A stretch of 64,000 nt of DNA from Clostridium cuniculi (GCF_004353185.1 NZ_SMUS01000004.1:101930-165929); one strand, 5' to 3'; shown: positions 51,082 to 60,754, numbered from the stretch's first letter. Notes: generated by a model not told the origin, from the letters alone. A program made the numbers and translations.

Positions 51082-52092
51082 CTATTTTTTATTTTCATCT
51101 ATCTCTTTCAACTTCTTAACAGTTTGTCTTATAGCATTTAGAACATTATCTTTATCATTTAATGCTAAAAAATCTTTATCACAACTAGTCGTATATACAG
51201 TTGTTAAATCTTCACTTCCTAAGCTTTTTAATGGATCATCCTGCTTTTTAGTAAGTAAATAATATGGAATATCACTAAATACACCATCAACTTGACTGTT
51301 ACTTTTTCCTTTAAGAAGATTATTTAACTCATGATAAACTGCATTAGTATAATTTGACTTAGTTCTTAATGTTAAGAATTCATCTAGGCTACTCTCTAAA
51401 AGTCCAGATTCATAATCTTTTAAATTTACATCTAAATTTAGCTTGTCCAGAAGCATTGTAAGACCACATGTTGAACCAATTCTTTCAATATTTCTTCTAA
51501 GCTTAGTTATAATTTGACTTCTCTGATATTCTTTAGTCTGAACCTCTTTTTCATTAATTGGATCTATCATTATAGCAGCTGCTACTGAATCCTTAAACTG
51601 TTCTGCAAAGCTCGTTAATACAAGAGAGCCATATCCCTCTCCAACTATTATATAAGGCCCTGATAATCCTGCTTTTCTTAATAAAATTTTCAAATCTCTA
51701 GCTTGTTCTTCAGGGGTTCTTCCAGATGATCCATCACTATATCCGTACCCCTGTCTATTGTAAACGAAAGTTCTAACATTATCATTTTTCTTTAATTCTT
51801 CTACTATAGGAGTCCATCCCTCCAAAGTAGTACCCATATCTCCATCAAAAATAATAGTATAACTACCTTCCCCTTCAATTCTATAATCTAATCTTAAATC
51901 ATCCACGGTAGTATAATTAACTCTTTTTTTTAATCTTTCCCCATCAACAAAGTCAACTACATTTTGAGTAACAACTCCAATAATTATTATTATGACAATT
52001 ATCCCAGAAATTATTTTAAACTTATCCTTAGGACTTCTTTGCCTCTTCATACTTACTGATCGTACTCCATTTGAATACGGCAAAAACTTCAT
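51082..52092 (-). CDS. Membrane-anchored alpha/beta-hydrolase-fold protein lacking catalytic residues
   Basis: 336 residues from the ATG at 52092 behind GGGGAGAG (11 codons inside the open frame). One N-terminal membrane helix (about 26-45) leads to an extracytoplasmic alpha/beta hydrolase domain: FDGDMGTTLEGW, YNRQGYGYSDGS, then VGEGYGSLV at the nucleophile elbow, where GxSxG would be expected. Here Ser is Gly. The usual late GH motif is replaced by CDKDFLAL. A noncatalytic role is likely. Neighbours are tsaD and htrA. Confidence 0.8.
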   Translation of the reverse strand: MKFLPYSNGVRSVSMKRQRSPKDKFKIISGIIVIIIIIGVVTQNVVDFVDGERLKKRVNYTTVDDLRLDYRIEGEGSYTIIFDGDMGTTLEGWTPIVEELKKNDNVRTFVYNRQGYGYSDGSSGRTPEEQARDLKILLRKAGLSGPYIIVGEGYGSLVLTSFAEQFKDSVAAAIMIDPINEKEVQTKEYQRSQIITKLRRNIERIGSTCGLTMLLDKLNLDVNLKDYESGLLESSLDEFLTLRTKSNYTNAVYHELNNLLKGKSNSQVDGVFSDIPYYLLTKKQDDPLKSLGSEDLTTVYTTSCDKDFLALNDKDNVLNAIRQTVKKLKEIDENKK

Positions 52093-52192
52093 TTTATTTC
52101 TCTCCCCATACTTTCTTATATACAATAAATATTACTCTACTTAAGATTTTGAAATTACATATACCTATTTTATACATATTTTAATTATATTA

Positions 52193-53209
52193 TTAACTAT
52201 TTAATTTTAAGTTAGGCTTTGCATTTAAATTTAAATCACTAATCTTTCCGTTAACAAAATTAAAGTAAGCTGCACTTCCAATCATAGCAGCATTGTCAGT
52301 ACATAAAATTGGTGCTGGGAATAACACCTCTATTCCTCTTTTTGAAGCTTCTTTAATAAGAGTTTCTCTTAAACTTGAATTAGATGCAACACCACCTGCA
52401 ATTGCAATTGTCTTAACATTTCTCTTCTTACAAGTCATTAATACATTTTCTTTTAATACATCTATAACTGCATATTGGAAAGAAGCCGCAACATCAGCTT
52501 TATTTACTTCAATATTTTGCATTTTACATTTATTTAAATAATTAAGAACTGCTGACTTTACTCCACTAAATGAAAAATCTAAAGTTTCTTCATGAAAGTT
52601 AGCCTTTGGAAATACTATAGCTTTTGGATTTCCTTCCTTTGCTAATTTATCAATTTTAGGCCCTCCTGGATATCCAAGACCTAATGCCCTTGCAACTTTA
52701 TCATACGCTTCTCCAGCTGCGTCATCTCTAGTTTGACCTATTACTTCATAATTTCCATAGTCTTTAACATGTACTATAAAAGTATGACCTCCTGACACTA
52801 CTAAAGATACAAATGGTGGCTTTAACTTCTTATGCTGTATATAATTAGCACAAATATGTCCTTCAATATGATTAACTCCTATTAAAGGTTTTTTAGTTGC
52901 AAATGATAATCCCTTTGCAAATTGTAATCCAACTAGTAATGCTCCTACTAATCCTGGACCATATGTAACACCTATTCCATCAATTTTATCTAAAGTAACA
53001 TTAGCTTCTTTAAGAGCTTCTTCAACCACTCCACTAATGGCTTCAATATGCATTCTCGAAGCTACTTCTGGTACTACTCCACCATATTTTTTATGTGTAT
53101 CTATTTGGGATGCAATTACATTAGATAATACTTCCCTACCATTAACAACAACTGCCGCTGAAGTTTCATCACAACTTGATTCTATAGCTAAAATATATTT
53201 ATCTTCCAT
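52193..53209 (-). CDS. tsaD: tRNA t6A threonylcarbamoyltransferase TsaD
   Basis: 338 residues, ASKHA fold. Metal-binding His are in [13 protein letters not shown]; other landmarks are [20 protein letters not shown] and [10 protein letters not shown]. It transfers the threonylcarbamoyl group made by the Sua5-type enzyme (23255-24304) to A37 of tRNA, working with TsaB and TsaE, which are not in this window. GAAGAGGTAAAAATAG precedes the ATG. Confidence 0.97.
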   Translation of the reverse strand: MEDKYILAIESSCDETSAAVVVNGREVLSNVIASQIDTHKKYGGVVPEVASRMHIEAISGVVEEALKEANVTLDKIDGIGVTYGPGLVGALLVGLQFAKGLSFATKKPLIGVNHIEGHICANYIQHKKLKPPFVSLVVSGGHTFIVHVKDYGNYEVIGQTRDDAAGEAYDKVARALGLGYPGGPKIDKLAKEGNPKAIVFPKANFHEETLDFSFSGVKSAVLNYLNKCKMQNIEVNKADVAASFQYAVIDVLKENVLMTCKKRNVKTIAIAGGVASNSSLRETLIKEASKRGIEVLFPAPILCTDNAAMIGSAAYFNFVNGKISDLNLNAKPNLKLNS

Positions 53210-53525
53210 CTATTTTTACCTCTTCTTTTTACTATATAACACCAAAATGTATTATAACGTAATCATAAAACTTAATCAAATTATTACTTGTTAATACAAA
53301 TTTGCTCATGTATAGTTTAAATATAATAAAATCTTAATTTAGATTACATACTCATGAGTATTATATACTTTTAAAAATTTTTATTCACTATTTTTTATTT
53401 CATTTTATGGATTTTTAAGGATTTCTTAATAATTCTGTATTATTTTAATCCTTATCATATAATTATTACCATTATCATTTTATCTTATATCATTTTATTC
53501 TTAATATTATTTGGAGAGGAAATAT
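53210..53525. other. A+T-rich divergent promoter region between tsaD and the RusA-like gene
   Basis: About 315 bp with no open frame or stable hairpin that I can support. It should hold the promoters of both divergent genes. Confidence 0.4.
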
Positions 53526-54167
53526 ATGAAACCTTATGCAAAAGTAATAGTTTTAGGATCACCTATAACTAAATCAAATTTTAAATTACACAATAAAGAT
53601 GGAAGGGCAATATTGCCTTATAATACAGGGAAATCTCATGATAAGTACGCATTATACGAAGAAGAAATAGCTTATCATGCTAGAAGCCAAAATCCTGATA
53701 TAGTATTTTATGAATCTCTTATTGCAATATTAAAAGTTTATTATAAAAGCGAAAAAAGACATCCAGATACAGCTAACATAACTAAAAGTATATTTGATGG
53801 CATTGAAAAGAGTGGATTAATAGTTAATGATGCTCAAATTCGAAGAATAATAGTGGAAGAATTTTACGATAAGGAGAATCCGAGATTTGAATTAGAGTTA
53901 TTTGGAGAAAGTGAATTTTCAGTTTCATATTCTATTACTCCAAAAGATTCTCCAGATGAAAAAAGAATTTACTCCTCATTAAAAAAATCAGTAAATTCTA
54001 CTGTTAAATCTTCAAAAACCAAAAAAACAGTAGAAAGTGTTAATGATTCTACTGCATCAATAAATAAATGTTCAATTTGTAACAATATTTTAAAAGACAA
54101 TAATTATATAAAAGCTGATAAAGGGAAAACTCTTATTTGTAAAAATTGTTTTAATAAACTATTTTAA
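53526..54167 (+). CDS. RusA-like endonuclease with C-terminal zinc ribbon
   Basis: 213 residues from the ATG at 53526 (GGAGAGGAAATAT upstream; the open frame starts five codons earlier at a TTG). The RusA core shows the Asp-bearing stretch HPDTANITKSIFDGIEKS and NDAQIRRI. A Ser/Lys-rich linker (about 145-180) leads to CSIC and CKNC pairs, a zinc ribbon. RusA resolves Holliday junctions and is usually phage-borne; no phage genes are near. It lies 14 bp before an SGNH hydrolase. Confidence 0.78.
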   Translation: MKPYAKVIVLGSPITKSNFKLHNKDGRAILPYNTGKSHDKYALYEEEIAYHARSQNPDIVFYESLIAILKVYYKSEKRHPDTANITKSIFDGIEKSGLIVNDAQIRRIIVEEFYDKENPRFELELFGESEFSVSYSITPKDSPDEKRIYSSLKKSVNSTVKSSKTKKTVESVNDSTASINKCSICNNILKDNNYIKADKGKTLICKNCFNKLF

Positions 54168-54181
54168 GGAGGCTATTAATT

Positions 54182-54751
54182 ATGAAAAATAAATATGTGT
54201 TTTTAGGTGATAGCTTAATATTTGGATATGGTGTTAAGCCTAAAGATAATTGGGTTAATAAACTTAAAACTAATTATGATTTGGATATATATAATAAAGG
54301 TATAAACGGAAGTACATCTACAGATATGCTTGTTAGATTCCAGAGAGATGTTCTTGATATATCTCCTAAAATTTTATTTTTAATGGCAGGAACAAATGAT
54401 TTACTTTCTAATAGATCTGTAACTTCTATTGTTAATAACATTGAGATAATGATTAAAGATGCAGTATCAAATAATATAGAAGTATATATAGGAATTCCTC
54501 CTAATATTATTCCTGAAATGGCTAATAAGCTTTTCATGAGATGTGATACTTATGATTATTGTAAAGAAAGTTTACCTTTATTGCGCAATGAATTATTAAA
54601 CCTTTGTAATACTTACTCTTTAAAATATTTAGACTTTTATTCATTAACAGACAATGCAAAGGAACTATCTAATTTATACCTTGATGGCATTCACTTTAAT
54701 CCAGAAGGCCAAAACTTGCTATTTGAAACAACAAAACAACTCTTTAACTAA
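54182..54751 (+). CDS. SGNH/GDSL-family hydrolase
   Basis: 189 residues. All four blocks are present: GDSLIFGYG (Ser near residue 11), Gly in NKGINGST, GTND (Asn) and DGIHFN (Asp/His). The family hydrolyses esters of lipids or sugars; the substrate cannot be read here. No signal peptide, so probably cytoplasmic. AAGGAGGC precedes the ATG. Followed by a structured element (54784-54978). Confidence 0.88.
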   Translation: MKNKYVFLGDSLIFGYGVKPKDNWVNKLKTNYDLDIYNKGINGSTSTDMLVRFQRDVLDISPKILFLMAGTNDLLSNRSVTSIVNNIEIMIKDAVSNNIEVYIGIPPNIIPEMANKLFMRCDTYDYCKESLPLLRNELLNLCNTYSLKYLDFYSLTDNAKELSNLYLDGIHFNPEGQNLLFETTKQLFN

Positions 54752-54783
54752 ATTATTCATTAAAGCTTAAGTGCCGTGATGAC

Positions 54784-54978
54784 GAAAATTAATGATATTA
54801 CCTCCAGGAATTAGTGTAATTTTCGTTAAGAATTTATATTATTTTTTCCAGAAAAAGTCCTAAAGCTTCGAAGTTCACTATCGTTTACCTCAGCTTCTTA
54901 ACGGACTTTCTCTTCCAAAAACAATTAAATTCTAAAACTTAATTACAATATTCCTTCCGATAATATCATTAATTTTTC
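54784..54978. repeat. Diverged third member of the structured repeat family, opposite orientation
   Basis: Closing helix GAAAATTAATGATATTA (54784-54800) with TAATATCATTAATTTTTC (54961-54978). Inside, AGAATTTATATTATTTTTTCCAG pairs with TTCCAAAAACAATTAAATTCT, and AAAAGTCC with GGACTTT. Order of elements and junction motifs (CCTCCAGG, CCTTCCG) match the reverse complement of the core at 26301-26501. It lies 32 bp beyond the SGNH hydrolase stop. Confidence 0.7.
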
Positions 54979-55031
54979 TCTATCACTAGCTTTTAAGCTA
55001 AAAAATACATTTCCCTACGTAACCACCTTAA

Positions 55032-55424
55032 GAGTTAACGACTTCTGCTATATTTTATATAATAAATTGTTAACTTTTAAATATATATTTTTAAATAAAC
55101 TAAGAATATTAATATACAAATTAACTTTAATATAAGAAAAATTTATAGCACAAAACATTAACTATAAAGTGGCGTGTTATAAGCAAACACATGTAAAAAG
55201 AAAAAAATGAAATATTTATTTGGAGGTATCATTGAAATTAAGCCGTAGAATTTAATAATTGATGGAGTAAAGTTGCGTAAAAAAGTTTTTACTGTTTGAG
55301 CGAATAGCGAGTTTAAAAACTTTAGCAAACTTTACGGAATCAATTATATAAATTCTAGGTGAAAATTTCACCTTTACCGGAAGATAAATATTTCATTTTT
55401 TCGCTTCCATGTGGTGCGCAATAT
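55032..55424. repeat. 390-bp intergenic repeat, copy B, with structured core
   Basis: About 95% identical to 26135-26524 by eye. The core is 55200-55402. Differences cluster in a small stem just outside the core: GTATA/TATAC in copy A, GTGTT/AACAC here, so pairing is kept. Its right end overlaps the last codons of the FAD oxidoreductase gene (stop at 55393). Confidence 0.9.
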
Positions 55425-56355
55425 ATTTCAAGTATTCAGATACTTGGTTTCCTACTTTGAATCCATTTTCTCCACTATTAAATAATTCCTTAACTCCAGT
55501 TCTCATAGTTCCAGTTATAAATACACCTTCCACTGAAGTAAGGTTATTTTCACTATGAATCATATCTCCATCCATTATTAGATTCATTTTTCTTATAAAA
55601 TCACTATCAGGTAAATATCCTACAGGTAAAATTAAAGAATCACATTCAATAGAGTTAATTTCATCTGTTTCAATATTCTTAACTCTTACTAAATTTATTC
55701 TTTCTTCACCTTCAACATCAATTACTTCACTTGTATATATTATTGGAATATTAAATCCATTAACAATATCTAATTCATCTCTATTGAAAGATTTTCTATC
55801 AGTAACCATTCCTTTTACATTTGCACCTTCGATTAATAATCTTCTTGCTAAAATAAGAGTCCACATATTATCGCCTATGATTATAACCTCTTTACCTGGC
55901 AAATATCCACTATAATTAACTAATCTATGTGCAGAACCTGTAGTGAATATTCCTGTATACTTGTGAATTGGTATCATAATATTACCTGTATATTTTTCTC
56001 TGCATCCTGCAGCTAAAATTATTGCATTTGCCTCAATTTCTTGTATACCTTCATTAGGATTAACATAAGTTATAATTTTATCTCTATTTATTTCTAGAAC
56101 TCTAGTATTAACTTTATATTCTCCACCTAAATCCTTATAATCTTTTATTAATATACTACCAAGCTCTGGTCCAGTAACAATATTATTTAAATAATATTCT
56201 CCAAATCCATTATTAATAAATAAATTTAAATTTCCACCTAATACTTCTTCTTTTTCTAGAATTAAAACATTTTTAACTCCAGATTTTAAAGCAGAAACTC
56301 CAGCTGAAAGTCCTGAAGCTCCTGATCCAACTATAACTAAGTCGTATTTATTCAT
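55393..56355 (-). CDS. FAD/NAD(P)-dependent oxidoreductase (HcnB/opine-oxidase-like)
   Basis: 320 residues from the ATG at 56355 behind GAGGGG, overlapping the tldE 3' end by 8 bp. Dinucleotide motifs GSGASGLSAG (FAD, near residue 9) and VIIIGDN (NAD(P)) plus AAGCREKYTG and GVFITGTMRTG mark the pyridine nucleotide oxidoreductase family seen beside glycerol or amino-acid oxidases. There is no CxxC redox pair. The last ten or so residues (IAHHMEAKK) are encoded by repeat copy B. Substrate unknown. Confidence 0.82.
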   Translation of the reverse strand: MNKYDLVIVGSGASGLSAGVSALKSGVKNVLILEKEEVLGGNLNLFINNGFGEYYLNNIVTGPELGSILIKDYKDLGGEYKVNTRVLEINRDKIITYVNPNEGIQEIEANAIILAAGCREKYTGNIMIPIHKYTGIFTTGSAHRLVNYSGYLPGKEVIIIGDNMWTLILARRLLIEGANVKGMVTDRKSFNRDELDIVNGFNIPIIYTSEVIDVEGEERINLVRVKNIETDEINSIECDSLILPVGYLPDSDFIRKMNLIMDGDMIHSENNLTSVEGVFITGTMRTGVKELFNSGENGFKVGNQVSEYLKYIAHHMEAKK

Positions 56356-57706
56356 TCTTTGACCCCTCTCCAGCAATGGAAAGTTCCTTTACTAAAATAC
56401 TTGGACTACCTACACTACTCATAGGAAATTTTAAGTCTCTTCCTATTTCTTCAACATCCTTTAATAAAGTAAAGAAGTTTCCTGCTACTGTTATTTGCTC
56501 TACGGCCTTAGTTTTAACTCCATTTTCCATATAAAAACCTTTTGCTGCTAAAGAAAAATCTCCTGTTATAGAGTTTGCTCCTGAATGTAAACCTGCAAAA
56601 TCAGTAATTATTAATCCCTTATCTATTTTCTTTGTCATTTCTTCTAATGAGTTGATTCCTGGTTCAATATACATATTTGTAGGTGATACCGAAATAGGCG
56701 AAGCATATGAAGCTTTAAATCCATTTCCAGTAGACTTAACTCCTGCCTTATTAGCAGTTTTTAAATTATGAAGTAAACTTTCTAATTTACCATTCTTTAT
56801 TAAATAAGTTTTTCTTGTAGCTACTCCTTCGTCATCAAATCCAACTGATGCTAATCCATTCTCTAAATGTGGATCATCAACTAAATTTACTATATTAGAA
56901 GCAATAACTTCTCCTTCCTTTCCTTTTAAAAGGCTTAATCCCTTTTGAACTGCATCTCCGCTAAATACACCTGCAAATGTAGAAATAAGAGATACCATAG
57001 CATCACTATTTATAATTACTTTATAATTTCCTGATGGTATAGAAGTTGCTCCAACTTTACTTAAAGCTTCATCTACACCCATTTTAGCAATTTCAAATGC
57101 ATTAACTTCATCTAATGATTTTGCAACTACATATCCAAAACCATCATACATATTATCCCCATCTTTAATGATTGGAACAACATATGCTGTTAATATATTA
57201 GATTTATTGTGTAAATTTAATCCCTTAGAGTTTATTATTCCATATTTTCCTGAACTATAAGATACTGCACATCCACTGAAACTTTCTACCTTATCTGAAT
57301 ATTTTTTAGCTTCAGATTCCATATCTAATGCAATTTTTATTAATTTATCTGCAGGAATATTTTCTAATGCTTGGTAGTAAGTACTAACTTCTTTATATTC
57401 TTTATCTCCATCATAAATAAATTGAATATCTTCATTTTCAATAGCTAAAACATTTTCCTTTGCTTTATTTACAAGCATATCTATAGCATCTTCATCTAAT
57501 ATCTCTGTATAAGAATATCCTATTCTATCTCCTAATTTCCCTCTAAAAGATAATCCTGCTGAATTATTAACATTGTATTTTTCAACTTCGCTTTTATATA
57601 CACTTATACTTAAACTTTCTCTATCTACGTAATAAACTTCATACTCTGAAAAGCCAGCTTCATTAGCCTTCTTAAATAAACTTCTTACAAATAAATCTAG
57701 TTCCAT
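56348..57706 (-). CDS. tldE: TldE/PmbA-like metalloprotease partner subunit
   Basis: 452 residues, TldD/PmbA family. It lacks the HExxxH zinc motif found in its neighbour, as expected of TldE/PmbA. Conserved parts include GLSFRGKLGDRIGYSYTE, VSPTNMYIEPG and GANSITGDFSLAAKGFYMENG. TldD/TldE heterodimers degrade unfolded peptides and mature some peptide natural products. It starts 11 bp after tldD, behind AGGAGGGG. Confidence 0.9.
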   Translation of the reverse strand: MELDLFVRSLFKKANEAGFSEYEVYYVDRESLSISVYKSEVEKYNVNNSAGLSFRGKLGDRIGYSYTEILDEDAIDMLVNKAKENVLAIENEDIQFIYDGDKEYKEVSTYYQALENIPADKLIKIALDMESEAKKYSDKVESFSGCAVSYSSGKYGIINSKGLNLHNKSNILTAYVVPIIKDGDNMYDGFGYVVAKSLDEVNAFEIAKMGVDEALSKVGATSIPSGNYKVIINSDAMVSLISTFAGVFSGDAVQKGLSLLKGKEGEVIASNIVNLVDDPHLENGLASVGFDDEGVATRKTYLIKNGKLESLLHNLKTANKAGVKSTGNGFKASYASPISVSPTNMYIEPGINSLEEMTKKIDKGLIITDFAGLHSGANSITGDFSLAAKGFYMENGVKTKAVEQITVAGNFFTLLKDVEEIGRDLKFPMSSVGSPSILVKELSIAGEGSKNE

Positions 57707-57717
57707 ATTATCCCCTC

Positions 57718-59097
57718 CTATCTTCCACCTACAGTTATTTCTTTTACTCTAATCATAGGTTGACCTACGTTGGTTGCAATACTTCCTGATGATGATCCAC
57801 ACATACCTTGGCCTTGCGTCATATTATTTCCAACCATATCTATATCCATTAATATTTCGCTACCTTTTCCTATTAAGCTAGCCCCTCTAACAGGCTCTTG
57901 AATTTCACCATTCTTAACTAAATATCCTTCTGATACAGCAAAATTAAATTCTCCAGTAACAGGATTAACTGATCCTCCACCCATCTTTTTAGCATATAAT
58001 CCATCACTAATAGACTTAATTATATCTTCTGGATTATCATCTCCATTAGCTATATAAGTATTAGTCATTCTAGATGTTGGTGCAAATTTATAGCTTTGTC
58101 TTCTTCCACTTCCTGTTGAAGCCATACCCATTCTACGACCATTTAACTTATCAATCATATAAGATTTTAATATTCCATTTTCTATAAGAACATTCTTTTG
58201 AGTTTTATTTCCTTCATCATCTATATTTAATGATCCCCAAGCATTAGGAATAGTTCCATCATCAATAGCTGTTACTTTAGTAGAAGCTATTTGTTGTCCT
58301 AATTTTCCAGTAAATACTGAATTTCCTTTAGCTACAGCTGTTGCTTCTAATGAATGGCCGCATGCTTCATGGAATATAACACCACCAAACCCATTATCAA
58401 TAGCAACTGTCATTCTACCAGCTGGACAATTTTTTGCATGCAACATTGTATATGCTTGCTTTGCTGCTTCTCTTCCATAATATTCAGGATCAATCTCTTT
58501 AAACATTTCAAATCCCATATGTCTACCTGGTCCTTCAAACCCTGTTTGATTTTCTCCATTAGCAGAAGCTATAGCATTTACAGTAAGTCTTGTTCTTACC
58601 CTCTTATCTTCAGTATATAAGCCATCTGTATTTGCAATTAAAACATTTTGTTCCTTATCAACATATCCTACTCCAACTTGAACTATCTCATCATGATAGT
58701 TTTTTGCTGCATTATAAGCAACCTTCATAACACCAATTTTTTTATTAATTTCAATTGATGATGGTGTAAGTAATATTGGATTAAAATTAATTGTATTAGT
58801 TTCATTAAGAACTATCATTTTTTCTTCTTTTAATTCACCTAATGCAAGTGCTGCCTTTTGTGCAACATTTAAAAGTGAAGTTAAACTATTATTATTTGTA
58901 TATGCATATACGCTTTTTAACCCTTTAAATATTCTAATTCCAATTCCATAAGTTCTTCCTCCTACAGAATTTTCAACTTTTCCATTTAATATACTAATTG
59001 AGTTATTTAAAGTATCTTCTTCAAATATTTCTGCAAAATCCCCACCAGTTATTAAACATCTCCCAAGTACCTTCTCTGCTACTTCACGAGATAACAT
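57718..59097 (-). CDS. tldD: TldD-like zinc metalloprotease subunit
   Basis: 459 residues. The active-site motif HEACGH (HExxxH) sits near residue 245 in GFGGVIFHEACGHSLEA; later YLVKNGEIQEPVRGASLIG is typical of TldD. Forms an operon with tldE and the FAD oxidoreductase. GGAGGAATGATTT precedes the ATG. Confidence 0.93.
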   Translation of the reverse strand: MLSREVAEKVLGRCLITGGDFAEIFEEDTLNNSISILNGKVENSVGGRTYGIGIRIFKGLKSVYAYTNNNSLTSLLNVAQKAALALGELKEEKMIVLNETNTINFNPILLTPSSIEINKKIGVMKVAYNAAKNYHDEIVQVGVGYVDKEQNVLIANTDGLYTEDKRVRTRLTVNAIASANGENQTGFEGPGRHMGFEMFKEIDPEYYGREAAKQAYTMLHAKNCPAGRMTVAIDNGFGGVIFHEACGHSLEATAVAKGNSVFTGKLGQQIASTKVTAIDDGTIPNAWGSLNIDDEGNKTQKNVLIENGILKSYMIDKLNGRRMGMASTGSGRRQSYKFAPTSRMTNTYIANGDDNPEDIIKSISDGLYAKKMGGGSVNPVTGEFNFAVSEGYLVKNGEIQEPVRGASLIGKGSEILMDIDMVGNNMTQGQGMCGSSSGSIATNVGQPMIRVKEITVGGR

Positions 59098-59415
59098 AAA
59101 TCATTCCTCCTTTTTATCTAGACTATAAAATTATTCTAGACTTCTTTCCATTATATTTAATTATATATCATATCTTCTATTATTTACTATAAAATTATAT
59201 TTCAGTATTATTTATAATAATAAAATTTATTCCTCTATAGTATGATATTTATAAATTTTATAAAACTATCTACAAATTTTAATTTATTGATATTATAATT
59301 AAATTTACAATATAAAATAGAATGGAGTTGTATTAATGATGCAATTTAGTATATTAAATTAGTTTTTAATTTTCAATATATAATAGTATTTATTAAAATA
59401 AAGGAGAATTTTTTC
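59098..59415. other. A+T-rich divergent region between tldD and the GGDEF gene
   Basis: About 320 bp. A TTGATA-18-TATAAA match on the plus strand near 59286-59315 could be the promoter of the downstream gene. No gene or stable structure seen. Confidence 0.4.
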
Positions 59416-60624
59416 ATGGATTTTTTATATAAAAAAGAATTAGATATAATAAATAATATAAATGCAGCAATCCTCTACTGTAAAAATGATGAATTTTCTA
59501 CAATACTTTATGCTAATCAATACTTTTATGATTTAATAGGCTATACAAAAAAGGAAATGGAAACAATTTTTAATAATCGCTTTGCAGATTTAGTAATTGA
59601 TGATGTATCAGAAATTCTTGTTAAAGTAGAAGAAATTATATCTAAAGGAGAAAATTTGGATTTTGAGTTTAGAATGAGGAGAAAAGATAACAGTATAATA
59701 TGGCTTCATGATACTGCTGTTTACAATAAAGAAAATAATACTTTTTATGTAACTCTTATGGATATAACTTATATGAAAAGTATCGAGTATCAAAAAGAAA
59801 AATTTAATAATTATCTAAATAATATTACTAATAAAGTAATTATAACAGATATTAATGGAATAATTGAATATAAAAATAATGAAGCGGAAAATAATAATAT
59901 ATATCCTAAAATTAATGAAAATATAAAGGATTATATTAGTGAGAATATAATTGGTTATTATAAAGAAGAATTATGGGATTTAGTTAAAAATGGAGAAAGT
60001 GTTGAGTATGAAACTAGAGTTAAGATTAACAATAGCTTTTTAAATCATGATAAAAATCAACTTATTCCAATAAAAGATGATTTAGGTAAAATCTCGAATA
60101 TTATGCAAATAAGCGAAAGCGTAATGAAAAATAATGATTTAATAACTCATTTTCCTGATAGAATTATGTTTAAAGATTATTATGAAAAAGTAAAATTATT
60201 TATAGAAGATAATTTTAATATATATATTATATTGTTAGATATAGATAACTTTAAAAATTTAAATGATATTTATGGTCACATAATTGGAGATAAAATAATA
60301 TCAGAAACTGCAGATAAAATAACAAGTATTATAAGCAAAAAAGATTATGTATGCAGATATGGTGGAGATGAATTTATTATATTATTAATAGAAGAAAATG
60401 ATGAAAATATTATTAATAAATTGATGAAAATAGTAGAGACACCATCCAATAATAAAGAATTAAATGGAATTAATATAACATACAGCATTGGAGTCGCTAA
60501 GCAAATAGACAAGCTACTAAATTATTTTAATTTAGTAGATTTAGCAGATAAAGCTTTATATAATGTAAAAAGAAAAGGAAAAGATAATATATGTTTTGCT
60601 AGTGATTTTAAATTAGTAAAATAA
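59416..60624 (+). CDS. PAS-GGDEF diguanylate cyclase
   Basis: 402 residues. A PAS domain (about 12-125; TILYANQYFYDLIGYTKKEME), a second diverged PAS-like stretch (about 128-235) and a GGDEF domain (about 245-400). The active-site motif is intact (YGGDEF), as is DIDNFKNLND for metal binding, so c-di-GMP synthesis from GTP is expected. The product-inhibition I-site RxxD reads SKKD and is probably lost. No membrane segment, so cytosolic sensing. AAGGAG precedes the ATG. Confidence 0.92.
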   Translation: MDFLYKKELDIINNINAAILYCKNDEFSTILYANQYFYDLIGYTKKEMETIFNNRFADLVIDDVSEILVKVEEIISKGENLDFEFRMRRKDNSIIWLHDTAVYNKENNTFYVTLMDITYMKSIEYQKEKFNNYLNNITNKVIITDINGIIEYKNNEAENNNIYPKINENIKDYISENIIGYYKEELWDLVKNGESVEYETRVKINNSFLNHDKNQLIPIKDDLGKISNIMQISESVMKNNDLITHFPDRIMFKDYYEKVKLFIEDNFNIYIILLDIDNFKNLNDIYGHIIGDKIISETADKITSIISKKDYVCRYGGDEFIILLIEENDENIINKLMKIVETPSNNKELNGINITYSIGVAKQIDKLLNYFNLVDLADKALYNVKRKGKDNICFASDFKLVK

Positions 60625-60754
60625 TTATTAAATATTAAAATTTATATATATTTTATAACATATAATAATGAATAAGTTATATTTACATATTTATCAACAT
60701 ATTTTAAAGGTTATTTGTTTTTTATTATAACTGAAAAGTATGTTAGAGTATAAA

